Position numbers and translations under genes: made by a program | Notes under the pieces: model-generated | The model's input: only the letters and a program-made list of their open reading frames with translations | What the model was told of the DNA's origin: nothing | Database searches by the model: none | Assembly (NCBI GenBank): GCA_000383295.1 | Contig: KB911066.1 | Location: 165,063 to 229,062 of the forward strand | DNA: 64,000 nucleotides | Direction of reading: 5' to 3' | Source: Faecalispora sporosphaeroides DSM 1294 | Lineage (GTDB): Bacteria; Bacillota; Clostridia; Oscillospirales; Acutalibacteraceae | Shown here: positions 9,223-18,173 of the stretch, piece by piece | Layout of the letters: each line of letters starts with the position of its first letter | Numbering within the stretch: position 1 is the first letter of the stretch

Positions 9223-10623
9223 TCAAACCGGATGAACCTGCTTCTCTTCGTTTGCAAGCTTGCTGTTGATGCCGTATTTGGCGTCGCGGCGCTTGCGGAA
9301 GAAATCTTCGGCCACCTTCGGGAACTGGGCGTAGGAGAGAACATCCTCCTCCTGCTCCGTCCACTGGGCCGCTTCCTTGCGCAGAGTTTCCAGCTCGGGG
9401 GAAAGCAGATCGGCCGGGCGGCAGGTAATCGGCGTTTCGTCACCGATGATCTTTTTCTGGAACGCGGGGTCGATCTCAACCGGAGTCTTGCCGTACTTGC
9501 CGGCCACCATATCCTTGAATTCCTTGGTGCACATCTTATAGCGCTCGCCGGTGATCACATTGAACACAGCCTGTGTGCCCACGATCTGAGAGGTGGGCGT
9601 TACCAGAGGCGGATAACCGGAATCCTGACGGACACGCGGAACCTCCTGCAGCACCTCTTCCAACTGGTCGGCCTTGCCGGCCTGCTTGAGCTGTGAGAGC
9701 AGGTTCGACAGCATGCCGCCGGGTACCTGATAGTGCAGCGCCTTGGTGTTGGTGGCCAGCATCGAAGGATCGAGCAGACCGTTTTGAATATACTTCTCGC
9801 GCAAAGTCATAAAATACTCGCGGATTTCGTTGAGCAGAACCAGATCCAGGCCGGTGTCGTACTCGGTGCCCTCGAATGCGGCGACGATCGACTCCGTCGG
9901 CGCATGAGAGGTGCCCAGAGCCAGCGGCGACATCGCGGTGTCGATCCAATCCACGCCGGCTTCCACACCCTTGATCATGCACATGGAGGCAAGACCGGAG
10001 GTGTAGTGGGTGTGCAGCTGAATCGGCAGATCCACGGCGGATTTGAGCGCCTTTACAAGCTCTTCCGTGCGGTACGGAGTCAACAGAGCGGCCATATCCT
10101 TAATGCAGATGGAATCTGCGCCGGCTTCCTGAATCCGCTTGGCGTAGTCGACATAATACTCATCCGTAAAGACAGGGCCGGTCGTGTAAGAAATACCGAC
10201 CTGTGCGTGTGCCCCCTCTTTCTTAGCGGCCTTGATGGCGCGCTCGAGGTTGCGCAGATCGTTCAGCGCGTCGAAAATACGGATGACGTCGATGCCGTTT
10301 GCAACGCTGCGCTGCACAAAATAATCGACGACATCGTCCGCATAGTGGCGGTAGCCGAGCATGTTCTGGCCGCGGAACAGCATTTGCAGCTTGGTTTTGG
10401 GGCAAAGGCGGCGGATTGTGCGCAGCCGGTCCCACGGGTCTTCGTTCAAAAAGCGCAGGCAGGAATCAAACGTGGCGCCGCCCCAGCACTCCAGAGAGTG
10501 AAAGCCCACTTTATCCAGTTCCGGCAGGATCGGGATCATCTCTTCCGTAGACATTCTGGTGGCAATCAGGGACTGATGCGCGTCGCGCAGAACGGTTTCG
10601 GTAATTCCAATTTTTTTAGCCAT
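9223..10623 (-). CDS. Carboxyltransferase 5S-like subunit (pyruvate/oxaloacetate carboxyltransferase)
   Basis: Moves CO2 between carboxybiotin and pyruvate/oxaloacetate. The TIM-barrel HMGL-like domain starts with TETVLRDAHQSL, with ECWGGATFDSC near residue 44, the metal-site lysine in ICIKDMAALL and the metal histidines in LHTHYTSG. The C-terminal conserved carboxylase region (PGGMLSNL; PPLVTPTSQIVGTQAVFNV) follows. The 466 residues end without a biotin domain, so the carrier is the separate gene just upstream. Sequence and length resemble the transcarboxylase 5S subunit as much as OadA. An AAGGGAGG site precedes the ATG. Confidence 0.9.
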   Translation of the reverse strand: MAKKIGITETVLRDAHQSLIATRMSTEEMIPILPELDKVGFHSLECWGGATFDSCLRFLNEDPWDRLRTIRRLCPKTKLQMLFRGQNMLGYRHYADDVVDYFVQRSVANGIDVIRIFDALNDLRNLERAIKAAKKEGAHAQVGISYTTGPVFTDEYYVDYAKRIQEAGADSICIKDMAALLTPYRTEELVKALKSAVDLPIQLHTHYTSGLASMCMIKGVEAGVDWIDTAMSPLALGTSHAPTESIVAAFEGTEYDTGLDLVLLNEIREYFMTLREKYIQNGLLDPSMLATNTKALHYQVPGGMLSNLLSQLKQAGKADQLEEVLQEVPRVRQDSGYPPLVTPTSQIVGTQAVFNVITGERYKMCTKEFKDMVAGKYGKTPVEIDPAFQKKIIGDETPITCRPADLLSPELETLRKEAAQWTEQEEDVLSYAQFPKVAEDFFRKRRDAKYGINSKLANEEKQVHPV

Positions 10624-10636
10624 AATTCAGCCTCCC

Positions 10637-11056
10637 TTACTGGAAGGACACGAGAGCGTCGCCCGGATTTACGGCGTCGCCCTTCGATACATGAACACCT
10701 GCAATCACGCCGTCCTGCGCGGCCATGATTTCGTTTTCCATCTTCATGGCCTCCAAGATCATGAGAACCTGGCCCTTTTTGACGGAATCACCGGCGGAAA
10801 CAAGAACATTCAGAATGGTGCCGGGCATGGGAGCGTTCACGGTGTTTGCGCCGGCAGCCGGTTTTTCCGCCTTGGGAGCGGCAGGAGCGGGAGCCGGAGC
10901 AGGTGCGGGCGCAGCCACGGGGGCCGGAGCAGCAGCCGGAGCGGGAGCGGCGACAGGAGCCGGGGCAGCTGCGGGAGCTACCGGGGCCGCGGCGCCGGTT
11001 TCTTCTACCTGCACATTATAAGCGACACCGTTTACGGTGACTATCAGATTTTTCAT
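10637..11056 (-). CDS. Biotin carboxyl carrier protein
   Basis: Swinging-arm carrier that accepts carboxyl groups on biotin. The 139-residue chain has a short N-terminal segment, a flexible Ala-Pro-Val linker (about residues 24-70) made of repeated APAP/APV units, and a C-terminal biotinyl domain with EAMKMENE, the lysine being the biotinylation site. The layout matches the 1.3S subunit of transcarboxylase and the carriers of sodium-pumping decarboxylases. It lies 13 bp from the 5S-like gene and 53 bp after the 12S-like gene, so all three probably share one transcript. Confidence 0.93.
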   Translation of the reverse strand: MKNLIVTVNGVAYNVQVEETGAAAPVAPAAAPAPVAAPAPAAAPAPVAAPAPAPAPAPAAPKAEKPAAGANTVNAPMPGTILNVLVSAGDSVKKGQVLMILEAMKMENEIMAAQDGVIAGVHVSKGDAVNPGDALVSFQ

Positions 11057-11109
11057 TTTTATATCCCCTTTTCATTCAATCGATACGAAAAACGTTCTGC
11101 GGACTGTTT

Positions 11110-12468
11110 TTACATCGGAATATTGCTGTGCTTCTTCGGCAGGGTGGAAACGCGCTTGCCGGCCAGCATTTCCAGATGAGAAACCAGCTTCTGGCGGGTT
11201 TCTTCCGGAAGAATAATGTCTTCCACATAACCGTCGGCGGCAGCCGCAAAGGGCGACGCCTGAACCGTTTTATACTCTTCAATCAGCTGCTTGCGCTGCT
11301 CGATGGGATTCTCTGAGCCGGCAAGCTGGTCGCCGGACTGGAACAGAGCGGCCGCAGCGGGTGATATGGGAGATACCACCGCGCTGGTCCATGCCATTGT
11401 CACGTCCGCGTTGGCGCCGCGGCCCGCGGTGGCAATATAGAACGCGCCCACAGCCTGGCCGGAAATCACGGTGATCTTAATGGTCGTCGCCTCGGAATAC
11501 GCAGCAGAGAGCTTTGCGGCCTCACGCAGGGACGCAAACTTGTCGGCGTCCACAATGGTGATGAGCGGCAGAGAAAACGCGTCGCAGAAGCGGACGAAGC
11601 GGGCGGCTTTCGAGCAGCAGTACGAGCCGACGACGCCCTGATAGCCGATCACGCCCACAGACGCGCCGTTGATCAGCGCCAGCCCGGTAATGGCGGAGGT
11701 ACCGTACTCGGGGCAAAACTCCATGAAGCTGCCGTCATCCACAACCGCATGGATGATATCCGTTACCTTTGCTCCCTCCTGCAGCTCGGAATTGCTGCAA
11801 ACACCAAGAGCGTCCGCTTCCGGTGCAAGAGAGAGGTTATTCGAGGGCAGGCGGCAAAGCACCTTGCGCGCTCTGTCCAGAGTGTCCTCTTCGGTTTTCT
11901 CTACCCAATGGGCCAGTCCGAGTTTGGCCGCCGCCTTAGCGGAGCCGTCCTCATCTGCCGTTTCTATGGTAAAGGTGGCGTTTTCCGCCATGACGACAAA
12001 GTCGGCTCCCGCCGCAATCAGAGCGGAAGTGCCCACGCAGGGGCCGAGCACAACAGAAATTTGAGGAACCACGCCGGAAAGATTATTGCTTTTCAGCAGA
12101 ATATCTCCATACGCCGCCAGCAGCTCGGCTCCCTCTTTCAGATGTCCGCCCACAGAATCGTAGATTCCCACCACCGGTGTTCCGGTCTTCAGCGCCAGAT
12201 CATACAGCTTGCGAATCTTATACGCCTGCGTTTTGGACATTGCCCCTCCGTCGACCTCGCTGTCCTGTGCAAAAACATAGACCGGCTGACCACCGACATA
12301 CCCAAAGCCGGTTACAACCTCTGCCGAATGCTCAGCAGATTTTGCATAAGCATCCAATTCCTGAAAGGAGCCTTCGTCTACCAAGAGGGAAATGCGCTGA
12401 TACACTTTTTTACTCCCAGCAGCATCGCGAGCGCTTTGTAGCAATTCTTTATTGCCGACAACACTCAT
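11110..12468 (-). CDS. Acyl-CoA carboxyltransferase (12S/MmdA-like)
   Basis: Carboxyltransferase of the acyl-CoA carboxylase beta family, expected to exchange a carboxyl group between biotin and an acyl-CoA such as methylmalonyl-CoA. Two crotonase-fold halves are visible: the first around GIYDSVGGHLKEG and LGPCVGTSAL, the second around TIVDADKFAS and VISGQAVGAFYIATAGRGANAD. The 452 residues are shorter than the usual 500-520 of MmdA/12S, mainly at the N-terminus. The frame extends to 12522, but the ATG at 12468 has a clear GGAGG 8 nt upstream. The substrate cannot be settled from sequence alone. Confidence 0.85.
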   Translation of the reverse strand: MSVVGNKELLQSARDAAGSKKVYQRISLLVDEGSFQELDAYAKSAEHSAEVVTGFGYVGGQPVYVFAQDSEVDGGAMSKTQAYKIRKLYDLALKTGTPVVGIYDSVGGHLKEGAELLAAYGDILLKSNNLSGVVPQISVVLGPCVGTSALIAAGADFVVMAENATFTIETADEDGSAKAAAKLGLAHWVEKTEEDTLDRARKVLCRLPSNNLSLAPEADALGVCSNSELQEGAKVTDIIHAVVDDGSFMEFCPEYGTSAITGLALINGASVGVIGYQGVVGSYCCSKAARFVRFCDAFSLPLITIVDADKFASLREAAKLSAAYSEATTIKITVISGQAVGAFYIATAGRGANADVTMAWTSAVVSPISPAAAALFQSGDQLAGSENPIEQRKQLIEEYKTVQASPFAAAADGYVEDIILPEETRQKLVSHLEMLAGKRVSTLPKKHSNIPM

Positions 12469-12614
12469 GTTTTTGTTCCTCCATTCCTTTGCAATATACT
12501 GATTTTTCACAATACAGACCATACAGATGACTCATGACTTATGCTCAATTCCGTTTCTTCTTCTCCAAAAAAAGCGAAAATGAATCCATAATTCAGCAAT
12601 CAATACTTGGTATT

Positions 12615-12643
12615 ATTATACTGTATTCCCAAGGGAATAACAA
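12615..12643 (-). promoter_or_regulatory. Sigma-A promoter with an internal palindrome, carboxyltransferase operon
   Basis: On the minus strand, TTGTTA (12643-12638) and TATAAT (12620-12615) are 17 bp apart. The spacer and part of the -35 box hold the palindrome TATTCCC-TT-GGGAATA (12624-12639), well placed for a repressor or an activator that acts between the boxes. The transcript would have a leader of about 140 nt. Confidence 0.75.
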
Positions 12644-12684
12644 GCAGAAAGACACAAAAAAATCAATTCTCCTATGGAAAAATA

Positions 12685-12724
12685 CGAAAAAAGACGGAAT
12701 GTTCAAATGAGGAAGCATCCCGTC
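12685..12724 (-). terminator. Rho-independent terminator of rluB
   Basis: On the minus strand a GACGGGATG / CATTCCGTC stem (12724-12716 with 12701-12693) is followed by a T-run, 10 bp past the rluB stop. Confidence 0.75.
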
Positions 12725-12733
12725 TGTTGGATA

Positions 12734-13546
12734 TTATTTTTTGGAAGAAAACCTCGGGCCGCGCCGCACGGCGGGTCTGGCGGCGGTTTTCGGGCGCTCC
12801 GGCTCCTGCTCGGCGGCTTTGTCCTCTTTTGCCGCGGTCATCAGGCGCTTGACCTCTTCCCCGGTCAGGTTGCGCCACTGCCCGGGCTGGAGCATCCCCA
12901 GGCGAACGGGGCCGACAGCGGTGCGCTTGAGGCGGGCGACATCCAGCCCCAGGGCCTCGCACATCTTGCGGATCTCGCGGTTGCGGCCCTCATACAGAAC
13001 GATCTCCAGCACAACTCTGCCCGGCTCCTGCGAAATGATATGCACATTGGCGGGCGCGGTTTTCTGGCCGTCGATCACTATTCCAACGGCAATCTGCGTC
13101 AGCTGATCCTCCGTTACACCGGGGCGCACAGTGACGCGGTATGTTTTCGGCACATGCTTTGAGGGGTGCGTCATCGCGTTTGCAAATGCACCGTCGTTCG
13201 TCATCAAAAGCAGGCCCTCCGATTCTCTGTCAAGCCGGCCCACGGGGTAAATCCGTTCCGGAATCTCGCTGACCAGCTCCGCTACACATTTGCGATCCAT
13301 TTCATCGCTCATGGTCGTGATGAATCCGCGGGGCTTGTGCAGCATGATATATATATTTTTGCCGCGCTTTGCGACATTTCTCCCGTGAACCGTCACCTTG
13401 TCTTTTCGCACGTCCACCTTGTCGCCGATCTTCGCGACCGTTCCGTTAACGCGCACGGCGCCGGCGGCGATCAGCTCCTCCGCTTTTCTGCGGGATGCGA
13501 TTCCGCTGTCCGCGAGCATTTTTTGCAGTCTTACATCTTTTGCCAT
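12734..13546 (-). CDS. rluB: Ribosomal large subunit pseudouridine synthase B family
   Basis: Converts a uridine in 23S rRNA (U2605 by E. coli RluB) to pseudouridine. An N-terminal S4 domain (RLQKMLADSGIASRRKAEELI) is followed by the synthase core with PVGRLDRESEGLLL, whose aspartate is catalytic, and EGRNREIRKMCEALG. A basic Ala/Pro/Arg-rich tail ends the 270-residue product. The frame opens at 13594, but the ATG at 13546 follows AAGGAAG at a good distance. In many Clostridia it follows scpB and the DacF gene, as here. Confidence 0.93.
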   Translation of the reverse strand: MAKDVRLQKMLADSGIASRRKAEELIAAGAVRVNGTVAKIGDKVDVRKDKVTVHGRNVAKRGKNIYIMLHKPRGFITTMSDEMDRKCVAELVSEIPERIYPVGRLDRESEGLLLMTNDGAFANAMTHPSKHVPKTYRVTVRPGVTEDQLTQIAVGIVIDGQKTAPANVHIISQEPGRVVLEIVLYEGRNREIRKMCEALGLDVARLKRTAVGPVRLGMLQPGQWRNLTGEEVKRLMTAAKEDKAAEQEPERPKTAARPAVRRGPRFSSKK

Positions 13547-13677
13547 AATTACTTCCTTACTGAGTTTTCTGAATGCATACTGACTTTCAAACAAAACAGG
13601 AATTGTGTTTGCCGACTCTTCCCCGCCGCAGGCGGGAAAAAGGCAGCTGTTTTTTCGTTTTCCATCGCAAACCAGTA

Positions 13678-14835
13678 TTATCCGAAAATCGATTTGATTT
13701 TATCCCATATTTTTTCCATGCGTGTTTTTTCCGGCTGAAGGCGGTCCACCGCCTGCTCCGCCAAAAGCGGAACCTCGACGATCCTCTTTCCGTCCAGCCA
13801 ATAGCCGACAGAGCCCACCATTTCCCCCTCCCTGACGGGAGCGTAAACAAAATGCGGAAGCTCTACCACCCGCGCAAGGCGCGCGATTTCGTCGTCCGTC
13901 AGCGAAACGCCGTCCGCCGAGCCGGGGATCACCGAAACCGCATCGGCCGTGCCGCCGACAATGGGAAGCTCGTAGCGCAGGGCAGCGGTGTCCGGTGTAA
14001 ACAAATGCAGCTTTGCAAAGCCGTAGTCATAGAGCTTGATATGATCGTCCCAGTCGTTTGGCGCGTTGAGCGTAACCGCCACTAGACGGACGCCGTCTCG
14101 CCGAGCCGCGCTGACCAGGCACCGCCCCGCCTTTTTGGTAAAGCCGGTTTTGATGCCGATGCTGTCCGGGTACAGGCTGAGCAGGCGATTGTGGTTCCCG
14201 TAGCGGATCGTCTGCTCCGGATTGATGAATTTTACGGTCATCTGCTTTTGAGAAACGATCCCCGCAAAGCGGCTGTTGTTCATCGCCTCAATTCCCAAAA
14301 GCGCCATGTCGTACGCGGTGGAATAGTGCTGCTCCGAATCCAGGCCCGAGGGCGTGACGAAGTGGGTATTCTTCATGCCGATTTCCTGCGCACGGGCGTT
14401 CATCAGCTCCGCAAATTTTGTCGCGTTGCCGGCCATGGCGATCGCCGCGGTGTTGGCGGCATCGTTGCCCGATACCATCATCATCCCCACAGCCAAATCG
14501 CTCAGGCGAAGCTTGTTCCCGGGCATCAGGCCCATGGAGGAGCCTTCCACCCGAACCATCTCGTCCGTTACGGTCACAACCGGGTCCTTCACTTCGGCCT
14601 GCTCCAGCGCGAGCAGCGCCGTCATGATTTTTGTTGTGCTGGCCATGGGCAGCCGCAGGGATTCCTGCCTGGCAAACAAAACCTTGCCGTTGTCCGCATC
14701 GATCAATACTGCCGCTTTGGCAGAAATCTCAGGCGTGCCGGTTTTCGCCTGTTCCTGCGCAGACACCGCCGAAAACAGCGGGATTATCAGAACTGACGCG
14801 GTCAGTGCCGCAAAAAATCTCTTTAACAAACTCAT
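13678..14835 (-). CDS. D-alanyl-D-alanine carboxypeptidase (DacF-like PBP)
   Basis: Low-molecular-mass penicillin-binding protein that trims the terminal D-Ala of peptidoglycan stem peptides outside the membrane. A signal peptide of about 27 residues ends near SAVSAQ. The three active-site motifs are SxxK (STTK), SxN (SGND) and KTG (IKTGFT), followed by the C-terminal PBP5-like beta domain. The start is uncertain: GTG 14838, ATG 14835 and TTG 14829 are all close to the AGGTG site. The location beside gerW and ytfI-like genes suggests a sporulation or envelope role. Confidence 0.92.
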   Translation of the reverse strand: MSLLKRFFAALTASVLIIPLFSAVSAQEQAKTGTPEISAKAAVLIDADNGKVLFARQESLRLPMASTTKIMTALLALEQAEVKDPVVTVTDEMVRVEGSSMGLMPGNKLRLSDLAVGMMMVSGNDAANTAAIAMAGNATKFAELMNARAQEIGMKNTHFVTPSGLDSEQHYSTAYDMALLGIEAMNNSRFAGIVSQKQMTVKFINPEQTIRYGNHNRLLSLYPDSIGIKTGFTKKAGRCLVSAARRDGVRLVAVTLNAPNDWDDHIKLYDYGFAKLHLFTPDTAALRYELPIVGGTADAVSVIPGSADGVSLTDDEIARLARVVELPHFVYAPVREGEMVGSVGYWLDGKRIVEVPLLAEQAVDRLQPEKTRMEKIWDKIKSIFG

Positions 14836-14878
14836 CACCTGCCTGCTAATAGTATGCAGGCAGGCGCCGGTTTAGTAG

Positions 14879-15307
14879 TTAGATTTGAGGATCGTCCAGC
14901 TTGCCGGATTCAGAAGAGGACGCGGATTTTTTCGCTTTCTTCTGTGCGATCATGTCGTTGACCTTGTCGAACACCTCGGGCACCATCCCGATCACGCGGT
15001 CTACCGAACCGTGGTACGGGTCAACCTGCATCATACGCACATTCCCGCCGCTGATGGTGAGAAACGCCACCGGCTGAATGGTGATGCCCGCCGCGGCGCC
15101 GCCGCCGAACATATTCCTCTCCGCCGCGGCCTTTGCCGGCAGATCGGAGCCGCCGGAGCCGAAGCCGTAAGAGATTTTGGAGACCGGGATGATGATTGTG
15201 CCGTCCGGCGCCGTGATGGGGTCACCGATAATCGAATTGACGTCCACCATCTGCTTGATTTTTTCCAATGTAGTATTCATCATGCCTTCAATGGGATGTT
15301 CGCTCAT
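14879..15307 (-). CDS. ytfJ: GerW/YtfJ family spore protein
   Basis: A 142-residue protein of the GerW (YtfJ, SpoVS-unrelated) family, needed in Bacillus for normal spore germination with some nutrients. The start HPIEGMMNTTLEKIKQMVDVNSIIG and the glycine-rich centre (SYGFGSGGSD) are diagnostic, as is GGGAAAGITIQPVAFL. A polar, lysine-rich tail follows. It sits directly after a DUF2953 gene, the conserved ytfI-ytfJ pair. The ribosome site is weak. It supports a spore-forming host. Confidence 0.9.
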   Translation of the reverse strand: MSEHPIEGMMNTTLEKIKQMVDVNSIIGDPITAPDGTIIIPVSKISYGFGSGGSDLPAKAAAERNMFGGGAAAGITIQPVAFLTISGGNVRMMQVDPYHGSVDRVIGMVPEVFDKVNDMIAQKKAKKSASSSESGKLDDPQI

Positions 15308-15337
15308 TTGATTACACCGCTCTTTCTTTTTGTTTCA

Positions 15338-16015
15338 TCAGTTTCTCTGTTGTGATTTTCCCGCGGCTTCTCCGGCCATTGCGGCCTGACGTCCTTCTTC
15401 CCGCTTTTGCCGCAGAACCATTTTGACATACCGCAGCAGCGCATACAGGCCGGCAGCGAGCAGGAATACCAAACGGGCACTGCCGTCCATCAGCATTTGC
15501 GCGAAGAGCTTTTCTCCGTTGAAATCGGGCGTCACCTGCACATCGTAGTGTTTGCACCGAAATGCCGTTACCAACGTGCCGGCAGCCGGGTAAACCACTC
15601 CGCTCACCGTACCGTACAGCACGGCGGTTGTGGCGGCGTCCTCCGCCCCAAGAGCAACGCGAATTTTCAGTTCCTTCAATACAAAATGGGAAAGCAGCCG
15701 CTTTGCCGCGCCCGCGGCGATGGAAGCAAGCTCAGAAAGGAAGTTCAGGAACCCTGTGAACCCCTTTTCTTTTATTATATCCCGAACAGACTGCTTTTTG
15801 TCCGGTTCGCCTTTCTTTTTCTCTTCTTTTTTCTGTTTCGCGGCTTCTTTTTCGGGTTCTTCCTCCGTGGGGAAACGATAACGGAAAAAAAGGTACCGCG
15901 CTTCTCCCGAAAAGCCGTCCTCCATATCGAAGGAGAACCGGATTTTTACTCGGGCGGCCAGCGCCAGCGCCAACAAGCCGAGAAAGCCCAGTAAACCCCA
16001 AACCCACCAGGTCAT
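15338..16015 (-). CDS. DUF2953 membrane protein (YtfI-like)
   Basis: A 225-residue membrane protein whose molecular role is unknown to me. It has an N-terminal membrane segment (residues 1-20), a highly charged Glu/Lys stretch at about 50-75, a conserved DUF2953 core (LRIRVALGAEDAA-like, GxVSGVVYPAAG) and a C-terminal hydrophobic segment near 180-198. The Bacillus homologue ytfI is paired with ytfJ as here. GGAGGTG lies just before the ATG. Confidence 0.8.
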   Translation of the reverse strand: MTWWVWGLLGFLGLLALALAARVKIRFSFDMEDGFSGEARYLFFRYRFPTEEEPEKEAAKQKKEEKKKGEPDKKQSVRDIIKEKGFTGFLNFLSELASIAAGAAKRLLSHFVLKELKIRVALGAEDAATTAVLYGTVSGVVYPAAGTLVTAFRCKHYDVQVTPDFNGEKLFAQMLMDGSARLVFLLAAGLYALLRYVKMVLRQKREEGRQAAMAGEAAGKSQQRN

Positions 16016-16054
16016 TGGCGCGCACCTCCTCCGATGTTATGTTTCGTTTAAAAC

Positions 16055-16609
16055 CTAAAGCGTTTTTTCCGCAGCTTCTTCCTGCGCGTCCTCCGGGCCG
16101 CTCTGGGGCAGAGGCGGCAGCTCGTTCAGAGAAGAAAGATTCATGCAGCGCAGAAAATTGGGCGTTGTGCCGTACAGCAGCGGCCGGCCCGGCAGATCGA
16201 GCCTGCCCCGTTCCTCCACGAGCCCCTTTTCGCACAGGTTAGAGATGACCCCGGAGCTGTCTACCCCGCGCACCTGCTCCACAAAGGCCTTGGTGACCGG
16301 CTGCTGATAGGCGATCACCGCCAGAACCTCCATAGCGGCCTGTGAAAGGGGAGCATTTCTTCTCAAATCCAGTGTGCGCCGTACCGTTTCACCATATTCA
16401 TCGGCACTGCACATTTGGTACTGATTTTCCAATTGGATGATCCGAATTCCCTTGGCCGACTGGTTAAAGGAATCCATCACGCTTTTCATGAGCCTTACCG
16501 CCGTAGCGCGGTCCAGCTCCAAAGCCTCTGCAATCCGTTCCAGCGGGACGGCGTCGCCGCTCGAAAACAGAATGGCCTCGATCGCGCCCTGCAACTTTTT
16601 TATTTCCAT
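16055..16609 (-). CDS. scpB: Segregation and condensation protein B
   Basis: Winged-helix partner of ScpA in the SMC-ScpAB condensin that organises and segregates the chromosome. It starts MEIKKLQGAIEAILFSSG and contains the family motif LAVIAYQQPVTK and IRGVDSSGVI-type sequence. The product is 184 residues. The frame runs upstream to 16744 only by overlapping scpA; the ATG at 16609 overlaps the scpA stop by 10 bp, typical of coupled scpA-scpB translation. Confidence 0.95.
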   Translation of the reverse strand: MEIKKLQGAIEAILFSSGDAVPLERIAEALELDRATAVRLMKSVMDSFNQSAKGIRIIQLENQYQMCSADEYGETVRRTLDLRRNAPLSQAAMEVLAVIAYQQPVTKAFVEQVRGVDSSGVISNLCEKGLVEERGRLDLPGRPLLYGTTPNFLRCMNLSSLNELPPLPQSGPEDAQEEAAEKTL

Positions 16610-17319
16610 GAGTCTGCACCGCCAGTCAACAGAGTAATCGTCGTTGCGCCTTCCTCCCCGTCCACGCGGACCCGGTGGTTTTTCACCAGCTCCAGCACCG
16701 CCAGAAAGGTCGCGACCAGGTCTGATTTCTGCCGGCTTTCCCACAGAAGATCATGGAACGGCATCCGTCTTTGCTTCCACAAACGGCGGAGCACGAAAAT
16801 AATCCGCGAAGCGACCGAAACCGGCTTGCGGGTAACGATGCCGTCAAAGGACTTTACCGGGGGAGGCAAAAAGCGTTTTCCCCTCCCCGCCGCGCTGAGA
16901 TACGCCGCGAGCAGCTCGTCCGGATGATGGGAACGGCTGTACACCCGTTCCGGCGGCAAAGGCGCCGGCTGCCGGACAAACGAATCCCACGAAAAAAGCC
17001 CGCCCAGAGCCTGCGCCGTCCGCTTCCATTCCCGGTATTCCATCAGCTGCCCGGTCAGCTCCCGGCGCAGCTCCTCCGCTTCCTCATTCTTGGGGAGCAG
17101 TGAAACGGTCTTTAAATACACCAGACGCGCGGCCATTTCTAAAAACTCGCTCGAAACCTCCATCTGCTGCTCCTGCATTTTTCCGATCTGCCCCATGTAT
17201 TGTTCGAGCAGCTCGGAAATCGAGATATCGCAGATTTCCACCTTGTTTTTGGCGATCAGAGCCAGAAGCAGATCGAGAGGACCGTCGAACACGTCCAGAT
17301 GATACTCCAGCTTTTCCAT
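16600..17319 (-). CDS. scpA: Segregation and condensation protein A
   Basis: Kleisin subunit that bridges SMC heads and binds ScpB. The N-terminal part YHLDVFDGPLDLLLALIAKNKVEICDI is the kleisin signature; the C-terminal winged helix follows after a variable middle. It has 239 residues, within the family range. It starts 3 bp after the M50 protease gene and overlaps scpB. Confidence 0.95.
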   Translation of the reverse strand: MEKLEYHLDVFDGPLDLLLALIAKNKVEICDISISELLEQYMGQIGKMQEQQMEVSSEFLEMAARLVYLKTVSLLPKNEEAEELRRELTGQLMEYREWKRTAQALGGLFSWDSFVRQPAPLPPERVYSRSHHPDELLAAYLSAAGRGKRFLPPPVKSFDGIVTRKPVSVASRIIFVLRRLWKQRRMPFHDLLWESRQKSDLVATFLAVLELVKNHRVRVDGEEGATTITLLTGGADSWK

Positions 17320-17322
17320 CTG

Positions 17323-18021
17323 TCATACACCGAACAAACGGAACGGGAGATCGGCAAGCCACAGGATTCCGGACTGCACCCACGACTGCATCAGGTAAAG
17401 CGGCTCATTCAAAAAGCCGAAAATCAGCATCGCAAACAGCACCATCATAATAAACTGTTGGTTCTGGTAGTATCGGTACAGCGCCTTGTCAGACAAAAAC
17501 GCGCCGACGATCCGGGAGCCGTCCAGCGGCGGCAGCGGGATCAGGTTAAACACGGCGAGCATGACATTGATGCTGATAAAGTACCCAAAGAACACCGCGA
17601 TTCCAAACTGAATTGCCTGCGGAATGCTCCCCGCGAAGATGGAAATTGCGTTTAGAAGGATCGCGCCCGCCAGCGCGGCCAAAAGATTGGAAACCGGCCC
17701 CGCCAGAGCGGTAATCGCCATATCGCGCTTGGGATTTTTAAAATTGCGCGTGTCCACCGGAACGGGCTTGGCCCAGCCAAAGCCAAACAGCAAAATCGCA
17801 AGCGCGCCCAGCGGGTCGATACTGGCCAGCGGATTAATCGTCAGGCGGCCCTGATACGCCGCGGTATTGTCCCCCAGCTTTTTCGCCATCCAGCCGTGTG
17901 CGTATTCGTGTATAGGCAGTACGCAAAAAATGATGACCAGAACAGCCAGAATCTGCATGAGAACACTGATCATATTGATGGGAACGCCTCTGAAAATAGA
18001 TTGAATTACCTGATAAAGCAT
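17323..18021 (-). CDS. Site-2-protease-like M50 zinc membrane protease
   Basis: Intramembrane zinc metalloprotease of the small SREBP-type M50 group. The HEYAH (HExxH) motif lies in the first membrane helix, and NLIPLPPLDGSRI supplies the second zinc ligand (NxxPxPxLDG). About five hydrophobic segments are visible in 232 residues. The frame opens at 18129, but the ATG at 18021 has AAAGGCGG upstream and gives the family length. The gene regularly precedes scpA in Firmicutes; its substrate is unknown. Confidence 0.88.
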   Translation of the reverse strand: MLYQVIQSIFRGVPINMISVLMQILAVLVIIFCVLPIHEYAHGWMAKKLGDNTAAYQGRLTINPLASIDPLGALAILLFGFGWAKPVPVDTRNFKNPKRDMAITALAGPVSNLLAALAGAILLNAISIFAGSIPQAIQFGIAVFFGYFISINVMLAVFNLIPLPPLDGSRIVGAFLSDKALYRYYQNQQFIMMVLFAMLIFGFLNEPLYLMQSWVQSGILWLADLPFRLFGV

Positions 18022-18173
18022 TTTTACCGCCTTTCGCAGAACGGCAGCCATATTACTGTACTTCCGTTTTTTCGCAGGGCCCGTTCCTATCGTTTTTCCG
18101 GGGAAAAACAACCGAGCCTTGCACAACAAAGAGCCAGCCGCTGCCTGTACGTAAAAGTGTGTGATTTGTTAGC

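Noticed and set aside
10846..10990. GC-rich repeated DNA inside the biotin carrier gene
   Set aside because: It encodes the Ala-Pro linker normal for biotin carriers; not a separate repeat element or CRISPR.
13615..13640. Short CCCCGCC-type hairpins here, near 37336 and near 61907 as a dispersed repeat family
   Set aside because: Only the few GC bases of the stems agree, loops and flanks differ, and chance plus terminator bias explains them.
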